From: Chryseobacterium sp. JUb7 | Lineage (GTDB): Bacteria > Bacteroidota > Bacteroidia > Flavobacteriales > Weeksellaceae | NCBI RefSeq assembly: GCF_024806495.1 | Contig: NZ_JANUFF010000006.1 | Location: 248,001-312,000 of the forward strand | Reading direction: 5' to 3' | DNA length: 64,000 nucleotides | In this document: in pieces, positions 25,583-37,474 of the stretch | How the letters are laid out: every line of letters begins with the position of its first letter | How positions within the stretch are numbered: the stretch's first letter is position 1 | The notes under the pieces: generated by a model | Told to the model about the DNA's origin: nothing | The model's database searches: none | The model's input: only the letters and a program-made list of their open reading frames with translations | Position numbers and translations under genes: made by a program

Positions 25583-26617
25583 TTAATCCGCTGTTTTATT
25601 CGCCAACTGACCACAGGCCGCGTCAATATCACCGCCACGGCTTTTACGGATCATCACGGTAATACCGGCATTTTCAAGTTGGCGAACATAATTTTCTTCC
25701 GCCTGCTTGTTGCATTTATCGTATTTTCCGTCTCCGATCGGGTTGTATTGAATTAAATTAACTTTGGAAGGAACCTGTTTACAGTATTTAATCAAAGCTC
25801 TGATGTCTTCATCGGTATCATTAATACCTTTCCAGACACAGTATTCAAAAGTAATAACAGAACCTGTTTTCTGATACCAGTACTGAAGAGATTCCATAAT
25901 ATCCGTTAATGGAAATTTATCCGAAAACGGCATGATTTCATTACGCTTAGCTTCAATGGCTGAGTGAAGGGACAACGCCAGTTTCACACGCAGATCATCA
26001 TCGGCCAGCATTTTGATCATTTTGGGAATTCCTGATGTAGAAACAGTAATTCTTCTTGGTGACATCCCCAAACCTTCCGGCTGGGTGATTTTTCGGATCG
26101 CTTCAACCACATTTTTGTAATTCATCATCGGCTCCCCCATTCCCATAAAAACGATATTGGAAAGTGGTCTGTCGAAGTACATCTTACTCTGGCTGTCGAT
26201 TAAAGCTACCTGATCCACGATTTCAGCGACCTCAAGATTCCTCATTCTTTTGAGCCTTGCTGTGGCGCAGAATTCGCAGTTAAGCGAACATCCCACCTGT
26301 GAGGAAACACAAGCAGTAGTTCTTGTTTCTGTAGGAATTAATACAGATTCTACCAATAAACCGTCATGAAGTTTCACACCGTTTTTAATTGTTCCGTCTG
26401 TACTTTTCTGCAGAAGATCCACAGAAACAGGATTGATAGTATATTCTTCGGAAATTCTTTCACGAAGGGTTTTCGAAAGATTCGTCATTTCATCTATCGA
26501 ATGGAGATTTTTACTCCACAACCAGTCATATACCTGCTTCGCACGAAACGGTTTTTCTCCCAAAGACATAAAATAGTCTTTAAGCTGGTCTAGTGATAAA
26601 GTACGAATATCTTTCAT
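25583..26617 (-). CDS. rlmN: 23S rRNA (adenine(2503)-C(2))-methyltransferase
   Basis: 344 residues. The radical-SAM cluster CSLNCEFC uses Cys110, Cys114 and Cys117, and the catalytic Cys335 is in GGDIDAACGQL. Other signatures are VSSQVGC, NIVFMGMGEPMMNY and ITVSTSGIPKMI. It methylates A2503 in 23S rRNA and A37 in tRNAs. It is followed by an intergenic hairpin and preceded by queA on the same strand, so both tRNA/rRNA-modification genes may share a message. Confidence 0.95.
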   Translation of the reverse strand: MKDIRTLSLDQLKDYFMSLGEKPFRAKQVYDWLWSKNLHSIDEMTNLSKTLRERISEEYTINPVSVDLLQKSTDGTIKNGVKLHDGLLVESVLIPTETRTTACVSSQVGCSLNCEFCATARLKRMRNLEVAEIVDQVALIDSQSKMYFDRPLSNIVFMGMGEPMMNYKNVVEAIRKITQPEGLGMSPRRITVSTSGIPKMIKMLADDDLRVKLALSLHSAIEAKRNEIMPFSDKFPLTDIMESLQYWYQKTGSVITFEYCVWKGINDTDEDIRALIKYCKQVPSKVNLIQYNPIGDGKYDKCNKQAEENYVRQLENAGITVMIRKSRGGDIDAACGQLANKTAD

Positions 26618-26620
26618 TTG

Positions 26621-26690
26621 AGGGTTTAGGTATTAGGACTTAGGATCCAGGGACAAACTAATCCCTAAATCCTATTTCCTATTATCTTTT
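26621..26690. repeat. imperfect inverted repeat in the queA-rlmN gap
   Basis: Left arm TATTAGGACTTAGGATCCAG (26631-26650) pairs with right arm CCCTAAATCCTATTTCCTAT (26663-26682) as diverged copies with a short loop. It is TTAGGA-rich and fills the whole gap. Non-coding. Confidence 0.6.
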
Positions 26691-27739
26691 TATAAAATTA
26701 ACATTGCATCTCCATAAGAGTAGAATTTATACTTCTCTCTTACCGCTTCTTCGTAAGCCTGCATTACAAAATCTCTTCCTGCAAACGCTGCAATCATCAT
26801 AATTAATGTAGATTTTGGCGTGTGGAAGTTGGTGATCATTGTATTGGCAACTCCGAAATCGTGAGGCGGATAAATAAATTTATTGGTCCATCCCTGGAAA
26901 GCAGAAATCTTTTTGTTTGAAGAAACAGAAGTTTCCAGAGCTCTCATTGTGGTTGTTCCCACAGCACAAACTCTTCTGTGAGCATCTACTGCTCTGTTGA
27001 TGATATCAGCATTCTTTTCATCGATGATGATTTCTTCAGATTCCATTTTGTGCTTAGAAAGATCTTCAACTTCAATAGGGTTGAAAGTTCCCAATCCAAC
27101 GTGAAGTGTAACTTCAGCAAAATCGATTCCTTTGATTTCCAATCTCTTCATCAAATGCTTAGAGAAGTGTAAACCTGCAGTAGGTGCCGCTACAGCGCCT
27201 TCGATTTTTGCATAAATAGTCTGATATCTTTCTGCATCTTCAGGCTCAACATCTCTTTTGATGTATTTCGGAAGCGGGGTTTCCCCCAATTCTTTTAATT
27301 TAGCTCTGAATTCTTCGTAAGAACCGTCAAATAAGAATCTTAATGTTCTTCCTCTTGACGTTGTATTGTCAATAACCTCAGCTACCAAAGATTCATCTTC
27401 TGTAAAGAATAACTTGTTACCAATTCTTATTTTTCTTGCAGGATCTACCAAAACATCCCAAACACGAGTTTCTTTATCAAGCTCTCTTAACAAGAAAACT
27501 TCAATTTTAGCACCTGTTTTTTCTTTATTTCCATAAAGACGGGCAGGGAAAACTTTAGTGTTGTTGAAGATGAATAAATCTTTTTCATCAAAGTAATCAA
27601 CAACGTCTTTAAATAACTTATGCTCAATAGTTTGAGTTTTACGATCAAGAACCATTAATCTTGCTTCGTCTCTGTGCTCAGCCGGGTGTTCTGCCAATAA
27701 TTCTGCAGGAAGGTCGAAATTAAAATCGGATGTCTTCAT
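26690..27739 (-). CDS. queA: tRNA preQ1(34) S-adenosylmethionine ribosyltransferase-isomerase
   Basis: 349 residues, full-length QueA. Hallmarks: [72 protein letters not shown] and [13 protein letters not shown]. It adds the cyclopentene epoxide to preQ1 on tRNA on the way to queuosine. It has a good Bacteroidota promoter upstream. Confidence 0.95.
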   Translation of the reverse strand: MKTSDFNFDLPAELLAEHPAEHRDEARLMVLDRKTQTIEHKLFKDVVDYFDEKDLFIFNNTKVFPARLYGNKEKTGAKIEVFLLRELDKETRVWDVLVDPARKIRIGNKLFFTEDESLVAEVIDNTTSRGRTLRFLFDGSYEEFRAKLKELGETPLPKYIKRDVEPEDAERYQTIYAKIEGAVAAPTAGLHFSKHLMKRLEIKGIDFAEVTLHVGLGTFNPIEVEDLSKHKMESEEIIIDEKNADIINRAVDAHRRVCAVGTTTMRALETSVSSNKKISAFQGWTNKFIYPPHDFGVANTMITNFHTPKSTLIMMIAAFAGRDFVMQAYEEAVREKYKFYSYGDAMLIL

Positions 27740-27795
27740 TTTTTAAATTACGGTTTAAAAATTTATTGAAATTACAAGGTGTAATTTTCGAGGTG

Positions 27796-27827
27796 CAAAT
27801 ATACGACATTCGATACCCCTTTGTCAA
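27796..27827 (-). promoter_or_regulatory. queA promoter
   Basis: On the minus strand TTG at 27827-27825 (in TTGACA), a 21-base spacer, then TATATTTG at 27803-27796. The start codon is 56 bp further. Confidence 0.6.
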
Positions 27828-27869
27828 GTATTATTTCAAATGAAATTAAAAACCGTGATATTACGGTGA

Positions 27870-27897
27870 TTTGTAAAGAGAAAAAAGTTTAGTTTTG
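27870..27897 (+). promoter_or_regulatory. AIM24-family gene promoter
   Basis: TTTG at 27870-27873 and TAGTTTTG (TAnnTTTG) at 27890-27897, 16 bases apart; the start codon is 22 bp further. Confidence 0.5.
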
Positions 27898-27919
27898 GAA
27901 CACAAAAAATTGTACACTC

Positions 27920-28612
27920 ATGAGCAAATATTCAATTGAATCTTTCGTCAACGAGACAAAAGAGAATCCAATGGAAAGAGATTATTTCGAGCTTGAAAAG
28001 CCTCAGCTGCTGGAAATTAATCTTAATAACCAATCTGTCTGGACAAAAGCAGGAAGTATGGTTGGCTACATCGGAAACATTAAATTTGAAAAACAGGGAA
28101 TGCTTTCCGGAGGACTTGGAAATCTTCTGAAAAAAGCCATCAGCGGAGAAGGCGCCAAACTGATGAAAGCTGAAGGAACAGGAAAATTATATGTCGCTGA
28201 CTCAGGGAAAAAAGTTCGTATCCTTTATTTGAATAACGAATCTGTCTGTGTTAACGGAAATGATGTCTTAGCCCATGAGCAGAGCATTAAAAATGATATT
28301 ACCATGTTGAAAAGTGTTGCCGGAGTAATGTCAGGGGGCTTATTTCAGGTAAAACTTTCAGGAACAGGGCATATTGCCATCACCACTCACGGAGATCCGT
28401 TAACATTACTGGTAACACCGGAAAATCCTGTTTTTACAGATCCTAATGCAACAGTAGCATGGTCTGGAAACCTAAGCCCGGAATTGAAGACCAATGTTTC
28501 TTTTAAAAGTTTAATAGGAAGAGGAAGTGGTGAAGAATTCCAGATGAAATTTTCAGGACATGGCTGGGTATTGATTCAGCCTTATGAAGAAGTGTATGCT
28601 GTAGAAAAGTAA
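27920..28612 (+). CDS. AIM24 family protein
   Basis: 230 residues. AIM24 features: ESVWTKAGSMVGYIGNIKFE (here QSVWTKAGSMVGY), GTGKLYVADSGKKVRILYL, VKLSGTGHIAITTHGDPLTL and a closing FSGHGWVLIQPYEE. The beta-rich family is widespread, but its biochemical role is unknown. Cytosolic. Single gene between its own promoter and terminator. Confidence 0.85.
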   Translation: MSKYSIESFVNETKENPMERDYFELEKPQLLEINLNNQSVWTKAGSMVGYIGNIKFEKQGMLSGGLGNLLKKAISGEGAKLMKAEGTGKLYVADSGKKVRILYLNNESVCVNGNDVLAHEQSIKNDITMLKSVAGVMSGGLFQVKLSGTGHIAITTHGDPLTLLVTPENPVFTDPNATVAWSGNLSPELKTNVSFKSLIGRGSGEEFQMKFSGHGWVLIQPYEEVYAVEK

Positions 28613-28638
28613 CATTCATAGATTTAAATATTTTTAAT

Positions 28639-28672
28639 AAAAGTGTGTTTTATAATATAGAACACACTTTTT
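28639..28672 (+). terminator. terminator after the AIM24 gene
   Basis: Arms AAAAGTGTGTT and AACACACTTTT around an 11-12-base loop. Confidence 0.8.
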
Positions 28673-28777
28673 ATATAAAACCAAATAAAAACGTTCATAG
28701 ATAATGATTAATTGATTTATCCATCCCGATAATTTGCTAAAATTCGTTTTTTCGTAATGATATTTTAATATCTTTAA

Positions 28778-31072
<2,295 letters not shown>

Positions 31073-31082
<10 letters not shown>

Positions 31083-32107
31083 ACCTTATTGTCAGAAAAT
31101 TTATTGGCACCGATCATTATGATATTCATCCGATTACCAACGGATTGATCAATTCCACTTATCTTCTGGAAAACTATGATAATGATAAAAAATATATCCT
31201 TCAGAAAATTAACAATCTTATTTTTAAAAATCCAAGCACTATAATTATTAATCATCTGCTTATCAATTGCCTGCTTCAGTCTCATCATTATGAGTTGGCA
31301 ATTATTGATCCTATTTCAGCCTCTACTCAGGAATTTCTAGTTCATGATGAAAACGAACAGCCCTGGAGAATGCAAAACTATATTGAAGACAGTACAACTT
31401 TTTTAAAAGTACCCTCTAAGGAAATAGCTTATGAAGCAGCAAAAGCATTCAGTCATTTTCTTGATATTGTGAATACCGGAGATTCAATTGAAATAGCAGA
31501 TACCCTTCCCGATTTTATTAATTTTGAGAAAAGGATTTCAGATTACAAAAAAGCATTGAGAGATGCAGATCCTGTTTTAATGGAAAAAGCGACAGGAGAA
31601 ATAGAACTGACTAATCAGCTTTTAACGTTACCCGACAAATGGATTGAACTGGTAAAAAATAAAAAACTTCCTGAAAGAATAATTCATGCTGATGCCAAAA
31701 TAAGTAATATTCTTTTTGATGAAAACGCTGAAGCATTAGCTGTTATTGATATGGATACCGTGATGATTTCTACCATTTTATACGATTTCGGCACGATGAT
31801 TCAGTCATATACCAATACGGCTAATGAAGACGACGGAAATGCCACAGATAATTTTAACCCTGAAATTTATAAAGCTGTAAAAGAAGGTTTTCTATTTCAC
31901 CTTAAAGAAAAATTAACCCCGGAAGAATCTGAAAATCTGGATTATGCAGCACAAGTGGCGATTTATATTCAGGAAATCCGTTTTCTGACGGATTATTTAA
32001 ATGGCAGCACTTATTATTCAACGAAATATCCTGATCATAATCTGGACAGAACAAGAAATCAGCTTCAACTTCTTGAGGGATTGAGAGAATATCTGAAAAA
32101 TATTTAA
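31073..32107 (+). CDS. APH-fold kinase, likely sugar-1-kinase
   Basis: 344 residues of the aminoglycoside/choline phosphotransferase fold. NGLINSTYLLENYDNDKKYI is the glycine-loop region, RIIHADAKISNILF the Brenner-like catalytic loop (with D of HAD), and AVIDMDTVMISTILYDFGTM the metal-binding DxD region. NahK (N-acetylhexosamine 1-kinase) and AmgK have this fold and work next to a nucleotidyltransferase. With the GH109 gene ahead, phosphorylation of free HexNAc at C1 is the best reading, but specificity needs a test. It ends the operon. Confidence 0.8.
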
Positions 32108-32364
32108 TTCAAAATGCTTTGGCAGGTTTAGGATCTCCTTAAAACCAGCAATTTATTTATTGTTTTTTAGGAAGAGGAATGCTGAGCCTGCCGAAGTACC
32201 TTTGAAAAACAAGGACTTATAATGTCCAAAATTCAACAACCTTTCGACGAACTCAGAGTGACAGCCCGAATAACTCCTTGTTTCAGACTACCATCACAAC
32301 TCAGTCATGCTGGGTTTAAAGTTTACCTTAAGCTTGACGAAGGAAAACATCTTATATTATAATT
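32108..32364. repeat. intergenic region with diverged dispersed repeats
   Basis: 257 bp without a gene. It holds a GGCAGG...CCTGCC inverted pair (near 32121 and 32188), CCTTTCGACGAACTCAGAGTGA, and near 32305-32345 the reverse complement of the repeat at 1331-1370. No terminator is clear behind the kinase gene; the repeats may serve that role. Confidence 0.55.
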
Positions 32365-32853
32365 TCAAAGAAAGTTCAAGATCACTTTCCAGTCTTCAAT
32401 TTTTTTTTCAAAAGAGATCGTATGAAGTGGACTTGTAGAAGGCAGTAGATGAACGGGAATTCTAAAATTTTTTCCAAGAATTTTCTGCAGATTCTTATAT
32501 GACTTTGCCCCGTTGCAAAATATAGCTTTAATATTGGGATATTCTTCCAAAAGTTCTCCAATTTTATTCGCTTCTTCATTTCTGATCTCCGAATCAAGAC
32601 TTCCTTTTCTTTCACAGGAATCGATCACATCCCAAATTGCAATATGATTTCTTTTTAAAATGTCAACTCTCTCAGCATAATCATCTGTAAATTCTTCATT
32701 AAATAATTCAAAGATTATTTTCCAGAATTTATTTTGTGGATGAGCATAATACTGTTGTTTTTCTAAAGATTTTACACCCGGAATTGAACCTAAAATTAAA
32801 ATTTCAGATGATGAATCAATAAATGGAGGAAATGAAGAAATTCGGTTCTGCAT
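32365..32853 (-). CDS. DNA-deoxyinosine glycosylase (uracil-DNA glycosylase superfamily)
   Basis: 162 residues. Motif 1 is ILGSIPGVKSLEKQQYYAHP followed by QNKFWKIIFELF, and motif 3 is LLPSTSPLHT. HAIWDVIDSC-like (here HIAIWDVIDSCERKGSLDSE) lies between. This layout matches the TIGR04274 hypoxanthine-DNA glycosylases, which remove deaminated adenine. Cytosolic repair enzyme, single gene. Confidence 0.85.
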   Translation of the reverse strand: MQNRISSFPPFIDSSSEILILGSIPGVKSLEKQQYYAHPQNKFWKIIFELFNEEFTDDYAERVDILKRNHIAIWDVIDSCERKGSLDSEIRNEEANKIGELLEEYPNIKAIFCNGAKSYKNLQKILGKNFRIPVHLLPSTSPLHTISFEKKIEDWKVILNFL

Positions 32854-32902
32854 AATTCAAATATATAAATTTTGGCTAAAGCCACAGTATTTTACAAACA
32901 AA

Positions 32903-32922
32903 AAGCGGGCTAAAGCCCGCTT
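32903..32922 (-). terminator. terminator of the S9 peptidase gene
   Basis: Arms AAGCGGGC and GCCCGCTT around TAAA; on the minus strand TTTTTG follows. Confidence 0.75.
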
Positions 32923-32977
32923 CTATTGATATTTAAAATGTGATTTTTATTTCTTAATCGTCCTGAAAAAGGACATT

Positions 32978-34972
32978 TTAAAGTGTTTCTTTTAACCAGT
33001 CAAAGAATTCTCTCTGCCAAACCAATCCGTTCTGAGGGTGTAGAACCCAGTGGTTTTCGTTAGGGAAATAAACCAGTTTAGACTTTAAACCTCTCAGTTT
33101 TGCAGCCTGAAATGCTTCCTGTCCCTGTTCATAAGGAACACGAAAATCAATTCCCCCCTGAACGATCATAATCGGTTTGTTCCATTTTTCAACGAAATTA
33201 CTAGGATTGAATTCGGTGTATGCCTTTGGCAGCGGCTTTTCCCAGGGAGAACCCAAATCCCAGTTGGCAAACCAAAGTTCTTCTGTCGTCAGATACCATG
33301 ATTTCATGTCAAATAACCCATCATGAGCGATGAAAGTTTTGAATCTGTTTTCGTGGATTCCAGCTAACATGAATACACTGTAACCACCATAACTAGCTCC
33401 TACAGCTGCTACTCTGTCACCATCTACATAAGGCAATGTTTTAGCATAATCTGTCGCCGCAAGATAATCTCTCATCGGCTGTCCGCCCCAGTCTTTAGAA
33501 ATTTCTTCATTCCATTTTGTTCCCCAGCCCGGCATTCCGCGGCGATTTGGAGCCACTACGATATATCCGTTGGCAGCCATAAGCGCAAAATTCCATCTTA
33601 CACTGAAGAATTGAGTTAACGCAGATTGAGGACCACCCTGGCAATATACTAAAGTCGGATATTTTTTATTAGGATCAAAGTTAGGCGGATAATGGAACCA
33701 TACTCCCATTTCTTTTCCGTCCGAAGTTTTCACCATTTTCAATTCAGATTTTCCCTGCGCCAATTTTGCATAAGTATCTTTATTGGCCTCTGTAACCTGC
33801 TTCATATCTCCGTTTTTCACATTAACAGAGAAAAGATCCGTAGCGTGGTTTACATCAGTTCTTCCTACTAAAAGAGAATTTTTAGTATCAGCAAATATTT
33901 CATTAACATCAAAATCACCTTTTGTAATCTGCTGAACTTTTGCGTTTTTAGGATCTAAAGAAAATAACTGTTTAGTTCCTTTGAAAGCTGCCGTGAAATA
34001 AATATTTTTTGAATCTCCACTCCAGAAAACATCTCCGGAAACACTTTCATCCCAGCCACTGGTAAGGTTTGAGATTTTACCTGATTTCCAGTCTAAAATT
34101 TTGATATCATTTTTATCCGCTTCATATCCATCTCTGGCCATGCTTTGCCAGATTAATGATTTTCCGTCAGGACTGAATTTTGGATTTACATCGTATCCTT
34201 TATTTGCTTCCGTTAAATTTTTTGTTGTTCCAGAAGCTAAATCGTATGCAAAAATATCTGTATTGGTACTTGTTGAATATTCTTTACCGCTTTTCGGTTT
34301 TGTAACATATAAAAGCTGAGCAGAATCCGGGCTCCAGATAAAATCTTCAGCACCTCCGAAAGGTCTTTGTGGAGAATCCCAGGTTTTACCTTCCAGTAAA
34401 TCTTTTGCAGAATCTACAGTTGCAGAGGTATTCACTACAAAAACATGGTTATACTTTCCTTCATTAAAGTAATCCCAGTGTCTGTGATTAAGATCTGTAT
34501 ATACCTGAGCGGTTGTTTTGGGAGTATCTGAATATTTATCTTTCCCCATTAGTTTTTCAACTAAAACCTGCTTACTGAAGGCTATTTTTTTACCATCCGG
34601 AGAAATTACAATATTATCAGCCTCTCCGATGGTATAAAATTCTGACCAGGTTTTTCCGCTGTCTTTTGAAAGATAAATTTTATCTCCTTCCTGAGCATAA
34701 ATCCCATTTTTATCCCACTGGATTAAAGCTTTTTTGCCGAAATCTATTTTGATAGACTGATTGTTAAGAACATTTAAAAAGTAGTTCTCATTTTTTGTTT
34801 TTTCAGTTTTAAGATCAACCTGTCCTATTTTATAAATAACTGAAGATTGGTCCGGAGAAACTGCCTGTACTCCCACTTTTTTCAAAGTCCAAAGGATCTC
34901 AGGCGTCATTACTTGTTGTGCATTCATTAAAAGCGGAGCTGCCAAAGCCAGCAGACTGTACTTAAGTTTCAT
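32978..34972 (-). CDS. secreted S9 family prolyl-oligopeptidase-like peptidase (DPP5-like)
   Basis: 664 residues with a signal peptide (MKLKYSLLALAAPLLMNAQ). An N-terminal beta-propeller (to about 400) carries DFIWSPDSAQLLYVTKPKSG-type blades, and an alpha/beta-hydrolase domain has Ser527 in GASYGGYS, Asp609 in GGIDFRVPYEQ and His641 in PNENHWV. It releases dipeptides from extracellular peptides, in line with the proteolytic lifestyle of this group. It has a good promoter and terminator of its own. Confidence 0.88.
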   Translation of the reverse strand: MKLKYSLLALAAPLLMNAQQVMTPEILWTLKKVGVQAVSPDQSSVIYKIGQVDLKTEKTKNENYFLNVLNNQSIKIDFGKKALIQWDKNGIYAQEGDKIYLSKDSGKTWSEFYTIGEADNIVISPDGKKIAFSKQVLVEKLMGKDKYSDTPKTTAQVYTDLNHRHWDYFNEGKYNHVFVVNTSATVDSAKDLLEGKTWDSPQRPFGGAEDFIWSPDSAQLLYVTKPKSGKEYSTSTNTDIFAYDLASGTTKNLTEANKGYDVNPKFSPDGKSLIWQSMARDGYEADKNDIKILDWKSGKISNLTSGWDESVSGDVFWSGDSKNIYFTAAFKGTKQLFSLDPKNAKVQQITKGDFDVNEIFADTKNSLLVGRTDVNHATDLFSVNVKNGDMKQVTEANKDTYAKLAQGKSELKMVKTSDGKEMGVWFHYPPNFDPNKKYPTLVYCQGGPQSALTQFFSVRWNFALMAANGYIVVAPNRRGMPGWGTKWNEEISKDWGGQPMRDYLAATDYAKTLPYVDGDRVAAVGASYGGYSVFMLAGIHENRFKTFIAHDGLFDMKSWYLTTEELWFANWDLGSPWEKPLPKAYTEFNPSNFVEKWNKPIMIVQGGIDFRVPYEQGQEAFQAAKLRGLKSKLVYFPNENHWVLHPQNGLVWQREFFDWLKETL

Positions 34973-34998
34973 AAATTCCTGTTTAATTCAAAGATTTC

Positions 34999-35029
34999 CA
35001 AAGGTATGCAAATGTGTTTAAAATTCAAA
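34999..35029 (-). promoter_or_regulatory. S9 peptidase promoter
   Basis: TTTG (35029-35026), 19-base spacer, TACCTTTG (35006-34999) on the minus strand: an ideal Bacteroidota promoter. The ATG is 26 bp below. Confidence 0.7.
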
Positions 35030-35058
35030 TTAATAAACCATTTTATCATGCTATTTAT

Positions 35059-35066
35059 TAACTTTG
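35059..35066 (+). promoter_or_regulatory. -7 box of the T9SS-secreted protein gene
   Basis: TAACTTTG. It overlaps an upstream in-frame ATG at 35064, which argues for the ATG at 35091 as the true start. Confidence 0.5.
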
Positions 35067-35090
35067 AAATTCTCTGTTAAACTAATTTCC

Positions 35091-35957
35091 ATGAAAAAAA
35101 ATCTATTGACTGCTTTCCTTTTTTTACCCTTTTTTATATTTTCTCAAATTTCCATGACTCCCGGAGTTACCCATTATGACAATCCTTACCAGGTAACGGT
35201 TTCCGGAAACGGAACTATTTATTACACCACCGATGGCAGTCTGCCTACTTTGAGTTCCAGTTCGGCAGTAAACAATGTACAAATCAATATTAATCAGACT
35301 AAAGAAATCAAAGTTTTTTTGGTCAACGGATCAGGAACGACCTCAGCTGTATTCAGCAAAAAATATTATACAGGGACTATCCCAACGGCAAGTATTTATT
35401 TTAAGGCTCCTTCCAACTGGACAAACGGAGGCTGTGTGATGGTAGATATGGTGAGCCCTAATGCAATCAACGGATTTGCCATTGATACTCTCTGGCCCGG
35501 ATTTACAATGACAGATGCAGGTTGCGAAGGCTGGTATAAGCCAGTAAGAAACTTTGAAAATGCTAATGTAAGATTTAACAACTGTTCGCCTTTTGAAAAT
35601 ATTCCGGGGAGTATCGGCACCAATCTGATTCCGATGGGAAGCACTCTTTATTATGATTTTACGGATGGCGTTATCAGTAATCCGCCTTCATGTGTCAACC
35701 TGAATATTAATGAGGCTAATAAAAATAATATCGTTCTGATAAAAGTATATCCCAATCCGGTTTCCGATATATTGAAAATCAATACAGATAAGGATTTTAA
35801 AGAGTTTGAAATCTTTGATTTATCAGGGAAAATAATCTCAAAAAATAAATTTTCTTCAAAAGAAATTCCTATTTATCATCTTACTACAGGAAAGTATTTT
35901 ATTAAATTAAAAGATGGACAGGGAAACATTACCCTTCTAAATTTCATAAAAAAATAA
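35091..35957 (+). CDS. secreted protein with CHB_HEX-type and starch-binding-like modules and a type IX sorting tail
   Basis: 288 residues. A signal peptide (MKKNLLTAFLFLPFFIFSQ) is followed by a chitobiase/HEX C-terminal-like module (about 20-100, with GTIYYTTDGSLPT) and a middle module of about 100 residues with SIYFKAPSNWTNGGCVMVDM, like carbohydrate-binding folds. The C-terminal 70 residues are a type A sorting domain (VYPNPVSDILKINTDKDFKE, FDLSGKIISKNKF, TGKYFIKLKDGQG). It is secreted or surface-attached and may bind glycans. The start follows from the -7 box and the signal peptide. Confidence 0.75.
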   Translation: MKKNLLTAFLFLPFFIFSQISMTPGVTHYDNPYQVTVSGNGTIYYTTDGSLPTLSSSSAVNNVQININQTKEIKVFLVNGSGTTSAVFSKKYYTGTIPTASIYFKAPSNWTNGGCVMVDMVSPNAINGFAIDTLWPGFTMTDAGCEGWYKPVRNFENANVRFNNCSPFENIPGSIGTNLIPMGSTLYYDFTDGVISNPPSCVNLNINEANKNNIVLIKVYPNPVSDILKINTDKDFKEFEIFDLSGKIISKNKFSSKEIPIYHLTTGKYFIKLKDGQGNITLLNFIKK

Positions 35958-35961
35958 TAAC

Positions 35962-35995
35962 AAAAATCCCGACCATGTACATGATCGGGATTTTT
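35962..35995. terminator. bidirectional terminator
   Basis: Perfect 11-bp arms AAAAATCCCGA and TCGGGATTTTT, loop of 12. It serves both the plus-strand T9SS gene and the convergent membrane-protein gene. Confidence 0.85.
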
Positions 35996-36018
35996 TATAG
36001 TGATATGAATATAGTGTC

Positions 36019-36360
36019 TTAATCATCCGAAAACATCGAATTGGCAAAAGAAGTAATAATAGACAGTAAAATACTGAAAATAAACGCCCACCAAAAGCCT
36101 CGTACTTCCATACTGTCTATGAAATAATCAGCAATTAAAATAATTAAAGCATTTATTACCAATGCAAAAAAACCGAGTGTTATAATCGTTAACGGTAATC
36201 CCAGAATACTTAAAATCGGTTTAATTGTCAAATTCAAAACGCCTAAAACGATCGCAAAAATAAGGGCTGTTGAGAAGCCTTCAAAATGTACTCCCGGTAA
36301 AATTTTGGTCAAAAGAAATGCAACGATTGCCGTTACAAAAAGTCGTATTATTAAGTTCAT
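36019..36360 (-). CDS. phage holin family (DUF360-like) membrane protein
   Basis: 113 residues, almost entirely hydrophobic with four predicted helices. LLTKILPGVHFEGFSTALIF, VLGVLNLTIKPILSILGLPL and TIITLGFFALVINALIILIA are typical of PF04020. Despite the name it is a chromosomal membrane protein of unknown role with no phage neighbours here. Confidence 0.8.
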   Translation of the reverse strand: MNLIIRLFVTAIVAFLLTKILPGVHFEGFSTALIFAIVLGVLNLTIKPILSILGLPLTIITLGFFALVINALIILIADYFIDSMEVRGFWWAFIFSILLSIITSFANSMFSDD

Positions 36361-36523
36361 AGTAATTGATTTTTAAAAGTTGCTATTAAGCTTACAAAAG
36401 GCGTTCCAATCGGCATGAAAAGATTAACCAACAACAGTAAGTTTACATTGAAAACCGCACAATTCATTCAATTACAATTAATAATATTTTTACTATTTCT
36501 TATATTTATTAATAAGTCGCGTA

Positions 36524-36561
36524 AAAAAGAAAGAGCCATCCATACAGCGAATGACTCTTTC
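36524..36561 (-). terminator. terminator of the glycerophosphodiesterase gene
   Basis: Arms GAAAGAGCCAT and ATGACTCTTTC with one mismatch; on the minus strand TTTTTT follows. Confidence 0.75.
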
Positions 36562-36582
36562 AACCTATAAAGAATTCCGGTT

Positions 36583-37467
36583 TTAGTTTGTTGAAGAATA
36601 TTTTTTCATTTTTTTCAAATATTCTATAAGCTCCTTCGGTCGGTCGGTCTGAATAATATTGACATTATTTTTAAGATACCATTCGTATGCGTTAGGATTT
36701 TCAAGGATTAAATCATCGTTGTGACTTGCAGAAAGATCCGGCCACAAAGAATTCACCCATACTCTGACGCCTTTTTTCTGAACCTCTTTGAAATCAATCA
36801 AATGACTTTCATCAAGCCCCAGAGTAAATTCAAAACCGTAGACTTTGTAATTTTTTAAATATCCGTTGATCTTCTCCCAGCCTTCATTGGCACTTAATCT
36901 TACGATAGGCATATAATGAATCTCATTTTTAATTTTGCCATACTTCTTATTAAAGTCTTCATAGGTTGCAGTTCCTTTAAAAAGAATCTGGTCAAACATA
37001 TTTCTCTTCTTCAGAATAGGATATACCAAATCAAAATAATCAAATGCTTTATCCAGATTAATGAATATTTTACCATTTGTTACATCCAAAACCTCTTCAA
37101 GGGTAGGAATTTTCATCTGTGTCGGTGACCCTACTCCATCTCGCAGATACAGTTTTTTTATTTCCTCTAAAGTATAATCTGAAGGTTTCCCTTTTCCGGT
37201 TGTCGTTCTGTCAATCGTCTGGTCATGCATTAAGATTAAAACATTATCTTTCGTGAGTGCCAGATCTATTTCCACCATATTGATTCCTTTATCAATCGCT
37301 TTTTTCACGGCCATCACAGAGTTTTCGGGAGCTTCTCTCCAATCTGCCCTGTGTGCTACCACCATTATTTTATCTTTCGGAAATTTATTTAATGATATTT
37401 GCGAATAAGCAATTACAGAAATAAAAACGAATAATACATTCAAAAAGTTTAAATTCAGTTTTTTCAT
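36583..37467 (-). CDS. secreted glycerophosphodiester phosphodiesterase
   Basis: 294 residues with a signal peptide (about 1-22). The GDPD catalytic layout is clear: MVVAHRADWREAPENSVMAV (His, Arg and Glu of the metal site), NMVEIDLALTKDNVLILMHD (second metal site) and IFINLDKAFDYF. It cleaves glycerophosphodiesters to glycerol-3-phosphate and an alcohol in the periplasm. It lies 7 bp below the SusD gene, so it belongs to the SusC/D transcript. Confidence 0.9.
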   Translation of the reverse strand: MKKLNLNFLNVLFVFISVIAYSQISLNKFPKDKIMVVAHRADWREAPENSVMAVKKAIDKGINMVEIDLALTKDNVLILMHDQTIDRTTTGKGKPSDYTLEEIKKLYLRDGVGSPTQMKIPTLEEVLDVTNGKIFINLDKAFDYFDLVYPILKKRNMFDQILFKGTATYEDFNKKYGKIKNEIHYMPIVRLSANEGWEKINGYLKNYKVYGFEFTLGLDESHLIDFKEVQKKGVRVWVNSLWPDLSASHNDDLILENPNAYEWYLKNNVNIIQTDRPKELIEYLKKMKKYSSTN

Positions 37468-37474
37468 ACGTTAA

